From an uncultured Lachnospiraceae bacterium (GTDB lineage Bacteria > Bacillota > Clostridia > Lachnospirales > Lachnospiraceae): 6,729 nt of DNA. The stretch's first letter is position 1. Every line of letters begins with the position of its first letter. This document shows positions 4,445 through 6,729 of this stretch, in pieces. Where the stretch lies: positions 1-6,729 of the forward strand of contig CAUCWU010000139.1 of NCBI GenBank assembly GCA_958446555.1, given 5' to 3'. A model generated the notes under the pieces. It did no database searches and was not told the origin of the DNA. It worked only from the letters and a program-made list of their open reading frames with translations. The position numbers and the translations under genes are program-made.

Positions 4445-5902
4445 TCAAACATTTACGCTGCTGTAGTTTGGAGCCTCTTTGGTGATCTGAATATCATGTG
4501 GATGGCTTTCCTTTAAGGATGCAGCACTGATCTTAACGAACTTTCCAGTCTCCTGTAAGGTCTTGATATTCTTTGCACCGCAGTAACCCATACCAGAACG
4601 AATACCACCAACTAACTGGAAGATGGTATCTTCTACGGTTCCCTTGTATGCAACACGTCCCTCAACACCTTCTGGAACGAGCTTCTTTGCCTCAGTCTGG
4701 AAGTAACGATCCTTTGAACCATTCTCCATAGCAGCGATGGAACCCATTCCACGATAAACCTTGTACTTTCTTCCCTGATACAATTCAAAATCACCAGGTG
4801 CCTCATCACAGCCTGCAAACATACTTCCCATCATGCAGACACTTGCACCTGCTGCTAATGCCTTTGTCATATCACCAGAGTACTTGATACCGCCATCTGC
4901 GATAATCGGAATGCCATATGGCTTTGCAGCCTCATAGCAATCCATAACTGCTGTAATCTGCGGAACACCGATACCAGCAACGACACGAGTGGTACAAATG
5001 GAACCAGGTCCAATACCAATCTTAACTGCATCTGCGCCAGCCTCGATCAAAGCCTTTGTTGCTTCTCCGGTTGCTACGTTTCCGACGATAACCTGCAGAT
5101 CCGGGTAAGCTGCCTTGATTTCCTTTAAAGTATTGATGATATTCTTGGAATGACCGTGTGCAGAGTCAATTACGATACAGTCCACCTTGGCATTTACAAG
5201 AGCAGTTACACGCTCCATTACATTCTTTGTGATACCAACAGCCGCACCACATAAGAGACGTCCCTGCTCGTCCTTTGCAGACATCGGGTACTTGATCTGC
5301 TTCTCAATATCCTTGATTGTGATCAGTCCCTTTAAGTTGAAGTCGTCATCTACGATTGGAAGCTTCTCTACTCTTGCCTTTGCTAAGATCTTCTTTGCCT
5401 CTGCAAGTGTAACACCTTCTTTTGCTGTTACCAGATTCTTAGAAGTCATAACCTCGCGAATCTTGCGGGAGAAATCCTCCTCGAACTTCAAATCGCGGTT
5501 TGTGATAATTCCAACCAGCTTTCTGCCCTCTGTGATCGGCACACCAGAAATGCGGAACTTCGCCATCAGTGCGTTGGCATCCTCGAGAGTATGATCCGGG
5601 GAAAGATAGAACGGATCGGTAATAACGCCGTACTCGGAACGCTTTACTTTATCAACCTCCTCGGCCTGTGCTTCAATAGACATGTTCTTGTGGATAATGC
5701 CGATACCGCCCTGACGCGCAATGGCGATTGCCATACGGTGCTCGGTAACAGTGTCCATACCGGCGCTCATCATCGGGATATTTAACTGAATCTTCTTTGT
5801 TAACTGTGTTGTTAAATCAATCATGTTCGGAGTTACCTCAGAATACTGAGGAACCAACAGGACATCATCAAACGTGATGCCGTCACCAATAATCTGACTC
5901 AT
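4445..5902 (-). CDS. guaB: IMP dehydrogenase
   Basis: Cytoplasmic enzyme that oxidises IMP to XMP with NAD+, the committed step of guanine nucleotide synthesis. The 485-residue product is full length. It has an N-terminal barrel part with LTFDD-like GITFDDVLLVP (8-18) and MMSAGMDTVTE (44-54). Two CBS domains follow (about 94-150 and 155-205), ending before the barrel resumes. Then come DSAHGHS (246-252), GNVATGEA, the catalytic loop GIGPGSICTTR with Cys303, the phosphate site ADGGIKYSGD (335-344) and GSMFAG (359-364), and the flap YRGMGSIAAM (383-392). The catalytic Arg416 is in EGVEGRVAYKG. All key residues are intact. The ATG at 5902 has a GAGAGAGG site a little further upstream than usual. 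Its promoter seems to overlap the 168-nt structured element upstream. No purine riboswitch is visible. Confidence 0.98.
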   Translation of the reverse strand: MSQIIGDGITFDDVLLVPQYSEVTPNMIDLTTQLTKKIQLNIPMMSAGMDTVTEHRMAIAIARQGGIGIIHKNMSIEAQAEEVDKVKRSEYGVITDPFYLSPDHTLEDANALMAKFRISGVPITEGRKLVGIITNRDLKFEEDFSRKIREVMTSKNLVTAKEGVTLAEAKKILAKARVEKLPIVDDDFNLKGLITIKDIEKQIKYPMSAKDEQGRLLCGAAVGITKNVMERVTALVNAKVDCIVIDSAHGHSKNIINTLKEIKAAYPDLQVIVGNVATGEATKALIEAGADAVKIGIGPGSICTTRVVAGIGVPQITAVMDCYEAAKPYGIPIIADGGIKYSGDMTKALAAGASVCMMGSMFAGCDEAPGDFELYQGRKYKVYRGMGSIAAMENGSKDRYFQTEAKKLVPEGVEGRVAYKGTVEDTIFQLVGGIRSGMGYCGAKNIKTLQETGKFVKISAASLKESHPHDIQITKEAPNYSSVNV

Positions 5903-5926
5903 GTCTATTATACCTCTCTCTTTGTA

Positions 5927-5954
5927 ATTTAATGTGTTATGATACCAGGGTCAA
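5927..5954 (-). promoter_or_regulatory. Possible guaB promoter
   Basis: On the minus strand TTGACC (5954-5949), 16-bp spacer, TTAAAT (5932-5927). A start near 5920 would leave a short leader of about 18 nt that still contains the ribosome binding site. The -35 hexamer lies inside the 5' arm of the first hairpin of the structured element. The -10 match is modest, so this is tentative. Confidence 0.4.
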
Positions 5955-6108
5955 AAACTCCAAAAGCCGATCGCGCTTGCACGATAAGGATTTTGAGTTT
6001 GGGACCCGCAAAAACATGAGGATGTAGCGATTTTCAAAGAAAATCAGCGAATCCGAATGTTTTTAGAATTGCGAGAGTTGCTTAGCAACGAAGCAATTCG
6101 TGGGTATC
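5941..6108 (+). ncRNA. 168-nt cloverleaf-like structured element (candidate ncRNA or palindromic mobile element)
   Basis: GATACC (5941-5946) and GGTATC (6103-6108) form a closing stem around three nearly abutting hairpins. Hairpin 1 (5948-6007): GGGTC/GACCC, AAACTC/GAGTTT, AAAA/TTTT, then ATCG/CGAT. Hairpin 2 (6010-6064): AAAAACAT/ATGTTTTT, GGAT/ATCC, GC/GC, GATTTTC/GAAAATC with an AAA loop. Hairpin 3 (6066-6099): GAATTGC/GCAATTC, then GTTGC/GCAAC with a TTA loop. On the plus strand most internal loops are purine-purine (GA/GA, GTA/GA, GAGA/GAA, AA/GG), which can stack as sheared G-A pairs; on the minus strand they would be pyrimidine-pyrimidine. This points to plus-strand RNA as the folding strand. 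It is not a tRNA and has no coding potential. I found no convincing plus-strand promoter, so a mobile or repetitive DNA origin is equally possible. Confidence 0.6.
6066..6099 (+). repeat. Copy B of the GAATTGC/GCAATTC module (third hairpin of the cloverleaf element)
   Basis: This is the best-formed copy: 7-bp perfect outer arms, GAGA and GAA inner loops, 5-bp perfect inner stem GTTGC/GCAAC and a TTA loop. Related copies at 486-519 and 4218-4250 are on the minus strand. Here it is part of a larger structure, which suggests the other two are solo or decayed modules. Confidence 0.65.
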
Positions 6109-6127
6109 AAAAACCGTTATTAAGTTG

Positions 6128-6655
6128 TTAGTTTTTTGCCGCTGTGATATTCTGCTCAATCATCACCTTTCTCGGTGCTGCACTCTTCATGCACTTGAGA
6201 AGATTATCATTCGGCTCGATAACATATACGAATTTGCCGTTCTCGTCGGAGTAGGCAATTCCGTAGGTATTGGCATCGGCCCTTCCTGAGGAAAAATCGA
6301 CAACCTTTACCTGATTGTTACCTTTGATGTAATCGAATTCATGGGACTTCATAGAAGCCATCTTTTCGATTTTCTGGATGTCCAGCTTCTTCATGCGCTT
6401 ACGGCTACGCTGTGAAAGAATACGGTCGATTGCCAACTCATTGGTGACAAAGACATATTCATACTCGACATGCAGACGCGCACTTCCAAAGTAAGCTGCT
6501 GCTGCCGCGGCTAGCAATGCGAGAAATCCAAACGCACTAGTCACACAGAGGACAAACGCAATCAAAAACAGCACAACGATTCCGATGTAAAACGGAACTG
6601 CAAGCGGAGATTTTTTGCGCTTTACCAGCCACTCGGCATAAATATCATTATTCAT
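6128..6655 (-). CDS. DUF6106-like membrane protein, function unknown
   Basis: Protein of 175 residues without an enzymatic motif I recognise. The N terminus MNNDIYAEWLVKRK is followed by two adjacent membrane segments (about residues 19-38 and 40-57). A cytoplasmic-type domain follows with VEYEYVFVTNELAIDRI (63-79), a basic stretch RSRKRMKK (83-90), KVVDFSSG (117-124) and IEPNDNLLKCMKSAAPRKV (147-165). The start motif, the EYEY...L.IDRI motif and the closing APRKV match, from memory, the DUF6106 family found mainly in Lachnospiraceae; this is recall, not a search. The ATG at 6655 follows AAAGGAG (6663-6669). It is co-directional with guaB but separated by 225 bp holding the structured element, so joint transcription is uncertain. 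Confidence 0.8.
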   Translation of the reverse strand: MNNDIYAEWLVKRKKSPLAVPFYIGIVVLFLIAFVLCVTSAFGFLALLAAAAAAYFGSARLHVEYEYVFVTNELAIDRILSQRSRKRMKKLDIQKIEKMASMKSHEFDYIKGNNQVKVVDFSSGRADANTYGIAYSDENGKFVYVIEPNDNLLKCMKSAAPRKVMIEQNITAAKN

Positions 6656-6705
6656 ACCTTCTCTCCTTTCATCCTGCCTGATAGGGCATGGAAGATATTT
6701 AAGAT

Positions 6706-6729
6706 ATTATATATTACTTTGATGAATTT
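6706..6729 (-). promoter_or_regulatory. Probable promoter -10 of the DUF6106-like gene; -35 off the window edge
   Basis: A perfect TATAAT lies on the minus strand at 6711-6706. With a 17-bp spacer the -35 hexamer would begin at the last base of the window and lie mostly outside it. Transcription would start near 6699, giving a leader of about 44 nt with AAAGGAG placed normally before the ATG. Confidence 0.5.

Noticed and set aside
5187..5594. Plus-strand open frame of 135 codons inside guaB
   Set aside because: Antisense shadow of the CBS and barrel region of guaB; no ribosome binding site.
5907..5912. Perfect TATAAT on the minus strand just before guaB
   Set aside because: It lies only a few bases before the start codon, so transcription would begin at or after the ATG and lose the ribosome binding site.
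486..6099. CRISPR array built from the repeated GAATTGC/GCAATTC motif
   Set aside because: The three copies are kilobases apart in separate intergenic regions, vary in sequence and have no regular spacers or cas genes.
5903..6108. Purine riboswitch in front of guaB
   Set aside because: The conserved purine-aptamer loop sequences are not present, and the three-hairpin layout with a terminal inverted repeat does not match the purine three-way junction.
5941..6108. tRNA gene
   Set aside because: The overall fold is cloverleaf-like, but it is twice tRNA length and lacks the T-loop GTTCRA, a 7-bp acceptor with CCA and an anticodon arm of the right size.
6109..6137. Terminator between the DUF6106-like gene and guaB (AAAAAC/GTTTTT)
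   Set aside because: Only a 6-bp, almost pure A-T stem with a 16-nt loop that overlaps the stop codon; too weak to call.

Overview
The window looks like a chromosomal segment of a low-to-mid-GC Firmicute, most likely a Lachnospiraceae-type Clostridium. Reasons: strong AGGAGG-type ribosome binding sites; a rplS-lepB pair; a DUF6106-like membrane protein, a family I associate with Lachnospiraceae; a Cys-rich DUF1540 protein; and a zinc-type ABC importer whose binding protein carries clostridial-style variant motifs. Genus cannot be fixed from the sequence alone.

Layout: (1) 1-417, minus: 5' part of a type I signal peptidase (lepB), running off the left edge. (2) 584-931, minus: ribosomal protein L19 (rplS), with a strong terminator between it and lepB, and upstream an A-tract-rich promoter plus a two-hairpin leader resembling the L19 autoregulatory leader. 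(3) 1266-1586, plus: the only plus-strand gene, a small DUF1540 protein with 14 cysteines. It ends tail to tail, 2 bp from the next operon. (4) 1589-4177, minus: a compact three-gene zinc-type ABC uptake operon (binding lipoprotein, ATPase, permease), with 1-bp spacing and a 4-bp overlap between its genes. (5) 4178-4444: a leader holding a 20-bp perfect AT palindrome (candidate metal-regulator operator), a 33-nt GAATTGC/GCAATTC palindrome and a GC-rich hairpin with a T-rich tail on the plus strand. (6) 4445-5902, minus: guaB (IMP dehydrogenase). (7) 5903-6127: a 168-nt element that can fold into a cloverleaf of three long hairpins closed by a terminal inverted repeat. (8) 6128-6655, minus: a DUF6106-like membrane protein.

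The conserved genes are housekeeping: translation and protein export (rplS, lepB), guanine nucleotide synthesis (guaB) and zinc acquisition. The Cys-rich DUF1540 protein beside the zinc importer may share its metal theme, but this is inference from position only.

The most unusual content is intergenic. The last hairpin of the 168-nt element (34 nt, GAATTGC...GCAATTC arms, purine-rich internal loops, inner hairpin) recurs in degenerate form upstream of lepB and upstream of znuA. These three copies look like a dispersed structured extragenic repeat, either a small mobile palindromic element or an RNA module. I cannot match it to a named family by eye.
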